The translations under genes were made by a program, and so were the position numbers. This document shows positions 40,907-51,684 of a DNA stretch of 64,000 bases, in pieces. How positions within the stretch are numbered: the stretch's first letter is position 1; the number at the start of each line of letters is the position of its first letter. Source of the DNA: Mytilus galloprovincialis (taxonomy: Eukaryota > Mollusca > Bivalvia > Mytilida > Mytilidae). The stretch covers positions 94,810,416 through 94,874,415 of the forward strand of contig NC_134840.1 of assembly GCF_965363235.1 (NCBI RefSeq), in the 5' to 3' direction. Below the pieces are notes generated by a model. The model was not told the DNA's origin. It did no database searches and was given only the letters and a program-made list of their open reading frames with translations.

Positions 40907-42692
40907 TTTATTTATGAAATGCACATTTATACTTTATAATACAGATTTTCAAATGTCAAAACACAGATACATGTAAAACAATACAGTTGAGTAGTTACTA
41001 CATTGTACAGAAACCATTACTTATCAATCTGCTGATACAAACATCATGCCATCTACCACTGTAGTGTAATATTGGCCACTTTACTTCCAAGAAGATCCCA
41101 CATAAACAATGCAGTATGTTTTGAAAAATGTCTTAGGTAAAAATTTGAATAAAAAAAGGAAATAAAAATAAAACAACATTCAAGCTGTCATAGCTAGCAA
41201 ATGGAAATATGTATACACTATTTCAATATGAATGAATTCACAGCAACAGTATAATTATACCCATGATCAGTAGGTCTATAAAACAATGATAAAGAAAAAA
41301 GGACAGTGCCTAGAGACAATGACCAAGATTTAGAAATTTTTCATCAGTATCTGTGTCATGAATTTCGTCAGGAGCAAATAACTCTAGATGGATATAATAT
41401 TTAAAACAGACAGAGACTGTTGCAAAATGTTCAATCAGATTTGATTCATAAATCAAAAAAACTCTATAAGAGACCTAATTTGCAACCATGGCCACTTTTG
41501 AAAGGACTTAAAATGACCCCCCCCCCCTTTCCTCTCCCCCAAAAAATCCAATTTAATTTTACACTCTTACACTTGACGAAGTTAAAAGCCTTTAACACTC
41601 TAGTGAAATAATAAATATATTGATTGAATATATTAAGCATTAGTAAGGTCCTGTTTGGTTTGAATAGCATTTTGGTAGTGTGCTCCTGGCTCAGCTAGTA
41701 ATGCTGATGGGAAAAAACCTGTGACAAACTTTTCTTTTTAGCAAAGAAATATAAATAGGTACGGATTGCATGTACCCAGCTAAATCAGACAGGTCTTTCA
41801 GGCCCATTCAATCAACAAAGAAAAATAAATTCATATTAAAGCAAGAAATCTTAGTGTCATCTCAACCCTTCAACATTATTAAAATAAAGGCAGGCAGTGA
41901 TGACTCGAAAGCTTTTTTTACTTTATTTAAGTAAACAAAAACAATATTTAAGCATTTTCGTACACAGTTTGTCTGGAAACGTTTTTTGAATGAAAACACA
42001 AGGCCTTACATTTTTGTACTCAGACTAACAGTTCGACCGATTCATGTACCTGATTTTTGGTTTCGAGCTCACATTTTGTACTCCAAGTACTGAGTATAAA
42101 GTGTTATTACAGAAACCTTAAAATCAGACGGGTAAAGTCCATAAAATCGTATGTGACTGGAGCAACGATGGCTTTCGTGGATTTCCTGTTGGAAATCAAG
42201 ATATTTTAATCAACTCATAAAAACTATTGTTTTTTAGTGAAAGTCTTAATTTTCGCTCATTTTTTCCCCTAATCTTTTCCATGACCTTTCTTGTTTCACT
42301 TTCCTTTATTGTAAAATTCGTCTAGCAAAGGCCTTAACTACTTTCCACTGGGGTTTAAATTAAGAAAAAAATAATAAACAAATCGTTGCTATTCCAGGAT
42401 TACGATCCGTTCTATCCTAGCTCTCTATAGGGGAAATAATTTGTAAAGTCAAGCGCTGTTGACGTAAAATCGAGGGCTTAAGATATATAAAGTCTGCTGG
42501 GATATCAAGTCCGGTGCTTTCAGTTTATTTTCTGCCAATCATTTCAGAGGCATTTTGGACTCTGGGTGATATATTTGTCTCGTTAAGCAATCTCCCTTTT
42601 TAAAAATTTACCTCCAGAATTAATATATTCTTACAGTTGCAAAAGTGTCGGAAAACAGTTGTAAATTGGCTACAAATTTAGATTTGGCATGG
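40907..42692. other. No gene seen
   Basis: AT-rich DNA with a C run at 41517-41527. The 63- to 68-codon frames at 41420-41670 lie on both strands of the same segment and have no family signature. Confidence 0.4.
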
Positions 42693-43275
42693 CTTTTCAA
42701 AACTTTAAATTTTCGAAAAACTAAGGATTTTCTTGTCCCAGGAACAGATTACCTTAGCCGTTTTTGGCACAACTTTTTGGAATTTTGGATCCTCTATGCT
42801 CTTCAACTTTGTATTGTTTGGCTTTATAACTATTTTGATATGAGCGTCACTGATGAGTCTTATGTAGACGAAACGCGCGTCTGGCGTACTAAATTATAAT
42901 CCTGGTACTTTTGATAACTATTTACACCACTGGGTCGATGCCACTGCTGGTGGACGTTTCGTCCCCGAGGGTATCACCAGCCCAGTAGTCAGCACTTCGG
43001 TGTTGACATGAATATCAATAATGTGATCATTTTTATAAATTTCCTGATACAAAACTTTAAATTTTCGAAAAACTAAGGATTTTCTTGTCCCAGGAATAGA
43101 TTACCTTAGCCGTATTTGGCACACCATTTTGGAATTTTGGATCCTCTATGCTCTTCAACTTTGTATTGTTTGGCTTTATAACTATTTTGATATGAGCGTC
43201 ACTGATGAGTCTTATGTAGACGAAACGCGCGTCTGGCGTACTAAATTATAATCCTGGTACTTTTGATAACTATTG
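42693..43275 (+). repeat. Tandem pair of GAGCGTCACTGATGAG mussel repeat units
   Basis: Two units about 353 bp apart, each with TTTTCGAAAAACTAAGGATT, GAGCGTCACTGATGAGTC, GACGAAACGCGCGTCTGGCG and CCTGGTACTTTTGATAAC. The first has the GGTCGATGCC...GTGTTGACATGAATATC extension. They end 80 bp before the PGAP4 coding exon. Confidence 0.8.
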
Positions 43276-43382
43276 TCTTTATTTAATGAAACGACTTTAA
43301 ACTGCATTTCTTTGTAAGAACAGGTATAACAGAATTTAAACTTTGTATTTTCCAGGGCTTTTGAATTAGAGACCACCAAGTA

Positions 43383-43565
43383 ATGGAACGTATCAAAAGT
43401 TTATTGATCAATGAAAAAACACAGATGTTGGGCTTTCAGGATGGTTCAACTTCCAAAGATCATGCGCAATATTGTTCTAATACTCACGGCAACGTCAGTC
43501 TGCATACTGCTCTCTATCCTTTACGCAAACAACAAGCCCTTTTCGAAAGTTTACCATTTATTTAA
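43383..43565 (+). promoter_or_regulatory. Upstream ORF overlapping the PGAP4 start
   Basis: ATG 43383 (G at -3 and +4) opens a 60-codon frame that runs past both candidate PGAP4 starts in a different frame and stops at 43563-43565. It lies within the mature exon if the acceptor TTTTCCAG|GG at 43355/43356 is used. Ribosomes would have to bypass it by leaky scanning, so it may lower translation. Confidence 0.4.
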
Positions 43566-44649
43566 TTCTAAAAACGATGTTTTTAAACTTGCAAAGCAAT
43601 TAAATAGTGAACGCTTGTTCAAGGCCCATCAATATTTAGATGGATTAAATAAAACTCAGCAGCCGAACTACGACAGCCGACCGGAACTTGCAATAGTCAT
43701 AGTAACCGTCAAAAGAAAAGCGTATGATGCAAGTAGCCTTGGATACGTATTACAGTCCATATCAGCCACACATAAACTTTTTGTAAATGATCTTGTCTTC
43801 CCGAAGAAAACCATGATGATATGCAATGTAGACTTACATCCTGAAAACTATACAGAAATTGTTAACCTTAAACCGTTTATTCCGGTAGTGGAGCGATATG
43901 GAGCATCCTCTTTACCAATAACCATTAATAGTAGCAGGATTAGTATGTATGCAAAAAGAAGATATAATAGTAAATATGATAAAGAGACTGTAGACTATAT
44001 GTACTGTTTAGAATCGGCTTATTCACTTGGTGCTAGTTATGTACTGTTAATAGAAGACGATGCTCTTCCTCGGGAAGATACATTAAAAGTGCTCAAAAAC
44101 AAAATACTATATATAAAGAGTAAAAATAAGGGACGTTACTCTTTCATTAAGTTGTACTATCCACAAAGATGGCAAGGATATGCGTATGAATCTAGCCGGA
44201 TACTAGAGATTATAAGTGTAGGGTGTGTTGGGGCGGGATTGGCAGTCGCTATCCAATTTATTACATGTAGAACGAAGTCATACTTTTTACAAGTGATGTA
44301 TTTTTCGTGTGGTGCTTGGCTGTTTGTTACAGCTGCTCTTATCATTGGAAGACAAAACGTGTTTGAATTTTATAGAATTTCTAAATATTTATATTCTTTG
44401 AGGAATTCACCTGGGTGCTGTACGCAAGCGATGTTGTATACAAGGCAATTCATTCCGGCATTAATTGATTTTTTATCGGTGAAACACAAGGCATTACATA
44501 CGGACTTGGCCATATATAACTTTACAAATGTGACTGGTATCCCAGCGTACCAGATCGAACCGAACTTGTTCTACCATGTTGGAATGTATACCTCTTTGTC
44601 ATCATCCGATAAACACAAAAACGCAGAAGAATTTATCTTCGATCCATGA
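43411..44649 (+). CDS. PGAP4: Post-GPI attachment to proteins GalNAc transferase 4
   Basis: This is the Golgi enzyme (TMEM246) that adds the GalNAc side chain to the first mannose of GPI anchors. The ORF is 412 residues from ATG 43411. The ATG at 43441 (residue 11, context AGGATGG) gives 402, closest to the human 403, and may be the true start. The layout matches the family: N-terminal TM at about 20-39; glycosyltransferase first half with DYMYCLESA (195-203) and the metal-binding EDD at 215-217 in VLLIEDDALP; two TM segments inserted in the domain (about 264-284 and 291-313); then YLYSLRNSPGCCTQAMLY and AYQIEPNLFYHVG. The coding region has no intron. An acceptor at 43355 indicates a 5' UTR intron. 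AATAAA lies at 44690. Confidence 0.93.
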   Translation: MKKHRCWAFRMVQLPKIMRNIVLILTATSVCILLSILYANNKPFSKVYHLFNSKNDVFKLAKQLNSERLFKAHQYLDGLNKTQQPNYDSRPELAIVIVTVKRKAYDASSLGYVLQSISATHKLFVNDLVFPKKTMMICNVDLHPENYTEIVNLKPFIPVVERYGASSLPITINSSRISMYAKRRYNSKYDKETVDYMYCLESAYSLGASYVLLIEDDALPREDTLKVLKNKILYIKSKNKGRYSFIKLYYPQRWQGYAYESSRILEIISVGCVGAGLAVAIQFITCRTKSYFLQVMYFSCGAWLFVTAALIIGRQNVFEFYRISKYLYSLRNSPGCCTQAMLYTRQFIPALIDFLSVKHKALHTDLAIYNFTNVTGIPAYQIEPNLFYHVGMYTSLSSSDKHKNAEEFIFDP

Positions 44650-44689
44650 TTTATATGCAATTATATATATTTATTTGTTATTTTTTAAG

Positions 44690-44695
44690 AATAAA
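44690..44695 (+). terminator. PGAP4: Polyadenylation signal of PGAP4
   Basis: AATAAA lies 41 nt after the stop codon, the nearest canonical signal. The 3' UTR would be very short. Confidence 0.5.
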
Positions 44696-44699
44696 ATTG

Positions 44700-46800
44700 T
44701 TTTTACTCTATTATTAATTTAAATAGTATCTATTGAGTGAAAGTTTTTTTTTCTTCTAACACATCCATGAAGGGTTTCTGTTCCATGTCGTCCTAACCGC
44801 CTCTAAGGTCTCGTAGTATCGGGCTCACATCAAGTGTGGTAGGAAGTTTGTTCGTTCAAAGACTGGGACAAGCTTCAGATTTTGAAATTGTTATTTGATG
44901 TTTCTTCTTTAAGCACACTGCTTTTGTATAGTAGTCAGAACTTTCAAGACTTGTGATCAGAGTCAAATTCAGAATGATATTTTCGGATAGGATAACTTAC
45001 CTTCCTGCAGATTCATGCTATTTTAGCAAAAAAAAAAAAAAAAAAAATATCGATTCCCATGAAACCCTTGCTAAAGTGGGTTGTCTGTTTGGGTTGTTGA
45101 TATGTACACGCCCGGTCTGTAGGGAGGCAATTACTTAGATGGCTCTTGTATCTAGTGAGTGAGATGGAGATAGTTTTACGCTCGCTACAGGTAAACGAAC
45201 TGTAACAACAACTCGCTGAATGTCCGTACGGTTGATTGCCTGTTGCATGCAAAATGTATGTCCCACCCAACATACCCTTATGGTATATTGTCAGCAAACA
45301 TTCTTGCCCGTCATCCGCCCTTCCTATATGCAGAACCTCTAAATAATAAATAAATTAAAACTAATTTGATCACGTTCTGAGGTCAGATGCTAAAGTGCAT
45401 ATCAGTTTTTCAAAGTTCAAATTAAAAACCTTTTTTGGCGTGGAAAAAACAGTAATTGTTTAATTTCATATTTTTAGAAAATTTCATGTTTTAAATGACT
45501 ATTTAAATGAGTTTTTTTCTTAAACCAAGTAGGCTATATGAGATATAACCTCCTTGCCAAAACTATTTGTACATCAACTATTTTTTTCATAATTTTACAT
45601 GAAAATATTACTTTTCTTCGAGTGAATATATACGCTATTTTATTCAAAATCTGATTAACATATTATAGAAAACCTTGAGATATTACAAAGTTTATGTTAC
45701 AGTGAAATATGCGTCTCTGTCACGGTATTTCTTATTTAACAAACTAAGGAACAACATAATTATATCCATCTGGATGACACTAATTTTGGAAATGACTGAC
45801 ACTATCACCATCGTTTAATTATATATTTAAGACGCGGACGTGATAGAGAGCACCCATTAGGTCATGAACAAAGTTTAATTACATTCTCTCTTTGTGATAA
45901 TGAGTTTCCATGTACTTAGTACATTTTAAATGTGAAAACAAGCACATAGTACTACAAAGGTTATGAGGATGACAAAATATCCAATCAGGAACTTGGTCTT
46001 CACTAAAAGAAAAGGACAAACAAGGTTGTTGTAATTACTTTATAGTTAAGTCCCAAAATCGTATCAGTTATTGGTACAACTTCCTTCAAATATAAATTAA
46101 TAAATACCTTCTGTTAATATCATTAGACAGTAAACTACTTTATAACCCCTTAAGGTCTTACCAGAGACATTTAATTATCTCTGCTTTAACTAACTGCCTA
46201 TACCATCTTTATCTTATCTTTATCTTTATACCACTGAATTTTCAAGTCTAAAAGTAGTCTCGTAAATTTCCCTATCCACAGTTCAGACATTTGTCTTATT
46301 TTTTTACCAAAGGAAACACATTTTATTTTATTTTTGCCTCTTCCCATGCACCCAAAACTTGATAGGTCGTCCGTAATTATATGGTTAGGAGGAAGCACAC
46401 TACGAAACGATTGCAGTCAATTTCTTAATAAATTTATTGAAAATTTCGGATTAGATCATAGCAGCGATCTAAATAAAGATTAGTTTATAAGAAATCCTAT
46501 AGAAAACATAAAATACTTTGGCTATAAACTTCAACCTTCTTAAATTTTTAATTTCTTGTCTTGAGTTTGTTAGTTTTAATCTCGTTTTAATGAATGATGA
46601 TCATGCAATCATTAAATAACAATTATATTTTTCAATTTACTTTTGAAAGATGATATATATGTAGTAAGTATATATATTTCTGTATTAATAAGGTAAGTAT
46701 GTACACCTGTAAGGCCGATCTGTCTAATAAATAAAGTGTGTTAACCAACCGTAAATATTATGTATTGATCGTTCACATGTGTTATTTTCTGCAAAAATCC
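44700..46800. other. No gene seen between PGAP4 and the PARP-finger gene
   Basis: An A run lies at about 45030-45047. Moderately GC-balanced sequence at 44765-44870 and 45050-45330 looks like unidentified dispersed repeats. No exon or RNA gene can be supported. Confidence 0.4.
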
Positions 46801-46872
46801 TTATCATAATCGTATATGCATTGTGTATTACCCAACACATGTTGCATCGCCTTGGTTGTTTATTTTGAAAAG

Positions 46873-47509
46873 ATGGCTTCAGAACCTATGAGCGCCGAAT
46901 ATGCTAAATCAGCGAAGTCTGCATGTAAAGGCTGTATGAAGAATATAGCGAAAGGAGAACTCCGTATAGGATTCGTCGGCAAGGCTAATTTCGGCACAAC
47001 TGCGTGGTACCATTATGATTGTATTTGGAAGAACTACGAAAATCTCAAATCAATCGACAGCTCTAAAACAACAAAAAGCATCGTTCTGGGATATTCAGAT
47101 TTGAAGGAAGATGAGAAAACGAAACTAGATGCGGACTTGCCTAAATATTGCAAAGAAGCCGCCGAAAAGGCAGTCGCTGCAGCCAAAGAAAGACCATTAC
47201 CCATGGCTACAGAATATGCTAAGTCTGCCAAATCTTCTTGCAAAGGTTGTTCAAAAGGTATCGACAAAGGGGCACTCCGTGTTGGATTCACAGGAAAGGC
47301 TAACTTCGGTGCCACAGCGTGGTATCATTATGACTGTATTTGGAAGGACAATGAAAATTTAAAGTCAATTGATGGCTCAAAAGCGGCGGAGAAGATAATT
47401 AAAGGATATTCCGATCTGCAGGATAAAGATCAAGATAAACTTGAAGCCGACTTGTTGAAGCATTGTAGTAAACCACCAGCAGAGAAAAGAAAATCGGACG
47501 CTTCTAAAG
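46873..47509 (+). CDS. Tandem PARP-type zinc-finger protein, exon 1
   Basis: ATG 46873 has a strong context (AAGATGG). Two copies of a PARP-type zinc finger follow. Finger 1 spans about residues 8-93, with ligands Cys18, Cys21, His47 and Cys50 and the signature AWYHYDCIW. Finger 2 spans about 113-198, with ligands Cys123, Cys126, His152 and Cys155. Each has the GYSDL.ED(E/Q)..KL tail typical of zf-PARP. Such fingers recognise DNA breaks in PARP1 and DNA ligase III. The exon ends AAAG|GTAAAT in phase 1 after a basic KRKSDASK segment. With exon 2 the protein is 222 residues with no WGR, BRCT or catalytic domain. Reading through the donor instead would give an unsupported tail ending CSKKERL. 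Confidence 0.88.
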
Positions 47510-47984
47510 GTAAATTAACATACAGGTTATATATATGTAGCAAAAAAGAGCGACTTTGAGATGGACTAACTTATATTTCCAACAAGTTTTCAAAAAAGAA
47601 TAAAAAAAAGAGGGGGGTCTTCAGGCTCCCTCAATGTCCCATATACAATATAGTAGTAGAGCTTACATCCTTCGCCACCAATTCGAAATCATCTATAATA
47701 TATATATATATATTATAACATGAAAATGTATGTAGTTCGTGTACTCTAAGAACTATATAGCAAGTAGACAATTAAAAACAATATGATGGATGAAGCACAG
47801 AGTCATTTGCATGCCCTGTAAATAGAAAATAAGAAAAACTTGTAATTAAGCCGATGACATCTTTCATGTCTTTATTAATAAGTTATATTGTGCCCGTTTT
47901 ATTACAATGTAGTTTTAGTAATGACGAAGTTGCTTTCAAACAACAAAGTCATAATATAACTACATCCATTACTATGATAACATT

Positions 47985-48310
47985 GTCACGAAATTTCTGA
48001 ATAAAACCAGTGGCAGGTTTTGTATGCCCCTTTCATTGGCATTATGTTTTCTGGTCTGGTCGTCCGTCTGTCCCGCTTCAGGTAAAAGTTTTTGGTCAAG
48101 GTAGTTTTTGATGAAGATGAAGTGCAATCCACTTGAACACATGATCCCTATGATGTGATCTTTCTAATTTTAATGCCAAATTAGAGTTTTGATCCCAATT
48201 TCACAGTCCACTGAACATAGAAAATGATAGTGCGATCGGGACATCCGTGTACTATTGACATATATGTATTTTGTTTGTTCCCTGTCAACTTCAATTATCA
48301 TTTTGACCAG
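47985..48310 (+). repeat. Dispersed mussel repeat (GGTCGTCCGTCTGTCCCGCT)
   Basis: The stretch TCTGGTCGTCCGTCTGTCCC then GCTTCAGGTAAAAGTTTTTG recurs in reverse orientation at about 57970-58025 (GAAGCGGGACAGACGGACGG). I recognise it as a common mussel repeat. Confidence 0.6.
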
Positions 48311-48539
48311 CCAACTAGTCAACCAGTCAACCAGCCATAAAACGCACTAAGACATAAAATGCACCATAGACTGATCATGTCAGACAGACATATCTGGGTT
48401 TGGGGAGGGGTTAACACGAATAATTCAGTCGTTATATTCCGCTGATCTACGAAGCTGCATTAACGTGTGGGAGAAAATCGGGCACGGAAAGGGCTTGAAT
48501 TATTCGAGTTAGGGAGGGGGTCTTATTTCTTTTTTTATG

Positions 48540-50550
48540 CCATTTTCTCCATTTTTACACGACCGCAAAAATTTTAATTTTTCGTCGTATATTGCTATCA
48601 CGTTGGCGTCGTCGTCCTGCGTCGTCTTGCGTCTTGCGTCGTCGTCGTCGTCGTCCGAATACTTTTAGTTTTCGCACTCTAACTTTAGTAAAAGTGAATA
48701 GAAATCTATGAAATTTTAACACAAGGTTTATAACCACAAAAGGAAGGTTGGGATTGATTTTGGGAGTTTTGGTCCCTAAATTTTAGGAATTAGGGGCCAA
48801 AAAGGGCCAAAATAAGCATTTTCTTGGTTTTCGCACTATAACTTTAGTTTAAGTAAATAGAAATCTATGAAATTTTGACACAAGGTTTATGACCACAAAA
48901 GGAAGGTTGTGATTGATTTTGGGAGTTTTAGTTCAAACAGTTTAGGAATTAGGGGCCAAAAAAGGGCCCAAATAAGCATTATTCTTGGTTTTCGCACAAT
49001 AACTTTAGTATAAGTAAATAGAAATCAATGAAATTTAAACACAAGGTTTATGACCACAAAAGGAAGGTTGGGATTGATTTTGGGAGTTGAGGTCTGAACA
49101 GTTTAGGAATTACGGGCTAAAAAGGGGCCCAAGTAAGCATTATTCTTGGTTTTCGCACCATAACTTTAGTATAAGTAAATAGAAATCTTTGAAATTTAAA
49201 CACAAGGTTTATGACTATAAAAGGAAGGTTGGGTTTGATTTTGGGAGTTTTGGTCCCAACAGGTTTTTAGGAATAAGGGGCCCAAAGGGTCCAAAATTGA
49301 ACTTTGTTTGATTTCATAAAAAATTGAATAATTGGGGTTCTTTGATATGCCGGATCTAACTGTGTATGTAGATTCTTAATTTTTGGTCCCGTTTTCCAAT
49401 TGGTCTACATTAAGGTCCAAAGGGTCCAAAATTAAACTTAGTTTGATTTTAACAAAAATTGAATCCTTGGGGTTCTTTGATATGCTGAATCTAAAAATGT
49501 ACTTAGATTTTTGATTATTGGCCCAGTTTTCAAGTTGGTCCAAATCGGGGTCCAAAATTAAACTTTGTTTGATTTCATCAAAAATTGAATAATTGGGGTT
49601 TTTTGATATGCCAAATCTAACTGTGTATGTAGATACTTAATTTTTAGTCCCATTTTCAAATTGGTCTTCATTAAATACCAAAGGGTCCAAAATTAAACTA
49701 AGTTTGATTTTAATAAAAATTGAATTCTTTGGCTTTTTTGATATGCTGAATTTAATCATGTACTTAGATTTTTGATTATGGGCCCAGTTTCAAGTTGGTT
49801 CAAATCAGGATCCAAAATTATTATATTAAGTATTGTGCAATAGCAAGAAATTTTCAATTGCACAGTATTCAGCTATAGCAAGAAATCTTCAATTGCACAG
49901 TATTGTGCAATAACAAGAAATTTTCAATTGCACAGTATTGCACAATAGCAAGAAATATCTAATTGTGCAATAGCAAGAAATTTTCAATTGATTGGAGTTA
50001 TCTTTCTTTGTCCAGAATAGTAGTTGAATCAACTTAAATCATTGTTTTATACAATACACAATGTATATTCACTTTTACTACCAACTGATAAATTAAAACA
50101 ATCTTTACCATTCAGTGATAACAAGCACTTTTTGTTACATTTTAATATTTTATGATGTAATTAAATGAGTAGTTATTGTTGCAAACTCCATTAGAAATTT
50201 AAATTGAGATCAGTTTTGAAAAAAGGGAAAGGGGGATGTAAAAAAAAATGGGGGGGGGGGGTTAAATTTTTCTCATTTCAGATTTCATAAATAAAAAGAA
50301 AATTCTTCAAACATTTTGTTGAGAGGATTAATATTCAACAGCATAGTGATTGCTCAAAGACGAAAAAATTATTTTAAGTTCATTAGACCACATTCATTCT
50401 GTGTCCAAAACCTATGCTGTGTCAACTATTTAATCACAATCCAAATTTAGAGCTGAATCCAGCTTGAATGTTGTGTCCATACTTGCCCCAGCCGTTCAGG
50501 GTTCAACCTCTGCGGTCGTATAAAGCTGCGCCCTGCGGAGCATCTGGTTT
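48540..50550 (+). repeat. 2-kb composite repeat with nested tandem arrays
   Basis: The element lies between ACGACCGCA (48558) and TGCGGTCGT (50511), which are inverted. It starts with a GTCGTC-rich stretch. Next come four units of about 160 bp (TTTTCGCACTATAACTTTAG at 48669, 48828, 48989, 49150). Then come four units of about 130 bp in A-B-A-B order (49285-49810), then irregular GTGCAATAGCAAGAAATTTT units (49835-49990). A G run lies at 50250-50262. It ends GGTCGTATAAAGCTGCGCCC. I know this assembly as a repeat of bivalve genomes. It has no coding capacity. Confidence 0.75.
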
Positions 50551-50751
50551 TACATATTATTTTCTATTCTATTAATTATTTTTTACTACCCATTATTCTC
50601 TTTTCTTTATTTTGTCAATAATAGTGTCAAGCAAATTATACCATTTGTCGTGATATATAGTGCAGTTTTTTTTTTAAGGAACACAGGTCTTGTGCGATAA
50701 ATTTGGTCTAATACATTTACATTCAGGAAGGTTTCATTTCTTTTTTTTTAG

Positions 50752-50783
50752 ATGGTCCAACAGCTGCCAAAAAGTCTAAATAG
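50752..50783 (+). CDS. Tandem PARP-type zinc-finger protein, exon 2 (last)
   Basis: After the acceptor TTTTTTTTAG, the sequence completes the split codon (G + AT = Asp) and reads GPTAAKKSK before TAG at 50781-50783. The join is phase-correct and adds a second small basic cluster, which with KRK in exon 1 suggests a nuclear localisation signal. The exon carries only ten residues. The 3' UTR extends to the AATAAA at 51107. Confidence 0.8.
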
Positions 50784-51106
50784 GTCACCACGTGTACAGA
50801 TGGAGGACATGTGAATATAATCATCGAGAATCCATGGACACAGATTCGTGAGAACTTAATGTGTATTGGACGTTAATATATACGCATGCGTTCGTCTACA
50901 TTATATGTGCTTTAAGCTTTCTTATAATCCTGCTGGAATCAAGCGGAATAGTTAGTGTGGGTGCCAGGTTTTTATGTACTTTTCCTAATAAGGAATGTGA
51001 CTGTCGTGGTAACAGTTTGAGTGTGATTAACAAAGATGACTGAAAGTTTGTTTTGCTTTGAACTTTGTAACATAGTTTATACGCCTAGTCATTTTATTCA
51101 TTTAAA

Positions 51107-51112
51107 AATAAA
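51107..51112 (+). terminator. Polyadenylation signal of the PARP-finger gene
   Basis: AATAAA lies 324 nt after the stop, followed by GCTGTCAGG. It is the first canonical signal downstream. Confidence 0.55.
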
Positions 51113-51159
51113 GCTGTCAGGAGTTTAAAGTTTAGTTTTAAACATATTTAATTATAGTG

Positions 51160-51482
51160 GATTGGGAAACAAATTTTGCAATTTATATTAATCCCTTTCC
51201 ACTTTGCAGGTGCGAGTGCTGCCTTTTTGCGGCATTAGCCTGCTCTTTTTCGAAATCTACAAGGGTGTCTTTAACGTGCAAGAGATATGGCTCTCTCTTA
51301 ACACGGGTCATCCATTTATCGTCCCCTTCCGACGGACTATCATCGTTTCCTCAAGACCATACTCGCAAATGGTGTCAAGGGAGCGCCGAAAATTCAGTCC
51401 CTAAAATTTTCATCCCAGACGGGAATCAAACCAGGAACATTTGTGTTAGTGGTCCGATGCACTAACCACTACATCACGGCGA
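51160..51482 (-). mobile_element. tRNA-derived SINE
   Basis: Read on the minus strand, the head has a tRNA-like A box (GTAGTGGTTAGTGCATCGG) and B box (GGTTTGATTCCC) spaced as in a tRNA. Body sequence follows with GTCCGTCGGAAGGGGACGAT, GAGAGAGCCATATCTCTTGC and CACGTTAAAGACACCC. The conserved body with CGTTAAA words resembles known mollusc SINEs. It is too diverged and has the wrong 3' half to be a functional tRNA gene. Confidence 0.75.
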
Positions 51483-51559
51483 CAGCTGTCAGGAAAGTCA
51501 GTCATTATTTAAAAGTAAGATAACAAAAATACTGATCTTTAAGGAAATATCAAAAAGGA

Positions 51560-51684
51560 ATATCCGTAATCAAAGGGCAAAATCAAAAGTGAAAACACAT
51601 CAAACGAAATGATAACAACTGTCATATTCCTGACTTGGTAAAGGCATTTTCTTATGTAGAAATTTGTGAATTAAACCTGGTTTT
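51560..51684 (+). repeat. Dispersed mussel repeat, left half (split by insertion)
   Basis: CACATCAAACGAAATGATAA, then CTGTCATATTCCTGACTTGG and ATTAAACCTGG match 37370-37480. The right half resumes at 52768 (TATGACAGTCGCATAATAAT, then AACGATGTGTGAACAAAACA). The element at 51685-52767 was inserted between them. Confidence 0.75.

Larger units (their letters stand above)
47510..50751 (+). other. Intron of the PARP-finger gene
   Basis: It is bounded by GTAAAT at 47510 and TTTTTTTTAG ending at 50751. It contains a (TA)n run at 47698-47712, a mussel repeat with GGTCGTCCGTCTGTCCCGCT (47985-48300) and the 2-kb composite repeat at 48540-50550. No exon is seen inside it. Confidence 0.7.

Noticed and set aside
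47510-47559. C-terminal extension of the PARP-finger ORF (to CSKKERL)
   Set aside because: The donor AAAG|GTAAAT and the phase-matched exon at 50752 give a better ending with KKSK. The extension is intron read-through.
48669-49255. CRISPR-like array of about 160-bp units
   Set aside because: The units are long, diverged and contiguous without unique spacers, in an intron of a eukaryotic gene. They are part of a bivalve repeat.
51420-51482. tRNA gene on the minus strand
   Set aside because: A and B boxes are present, but the acceptor stem does not pair and the sequence continues into a SINE body.
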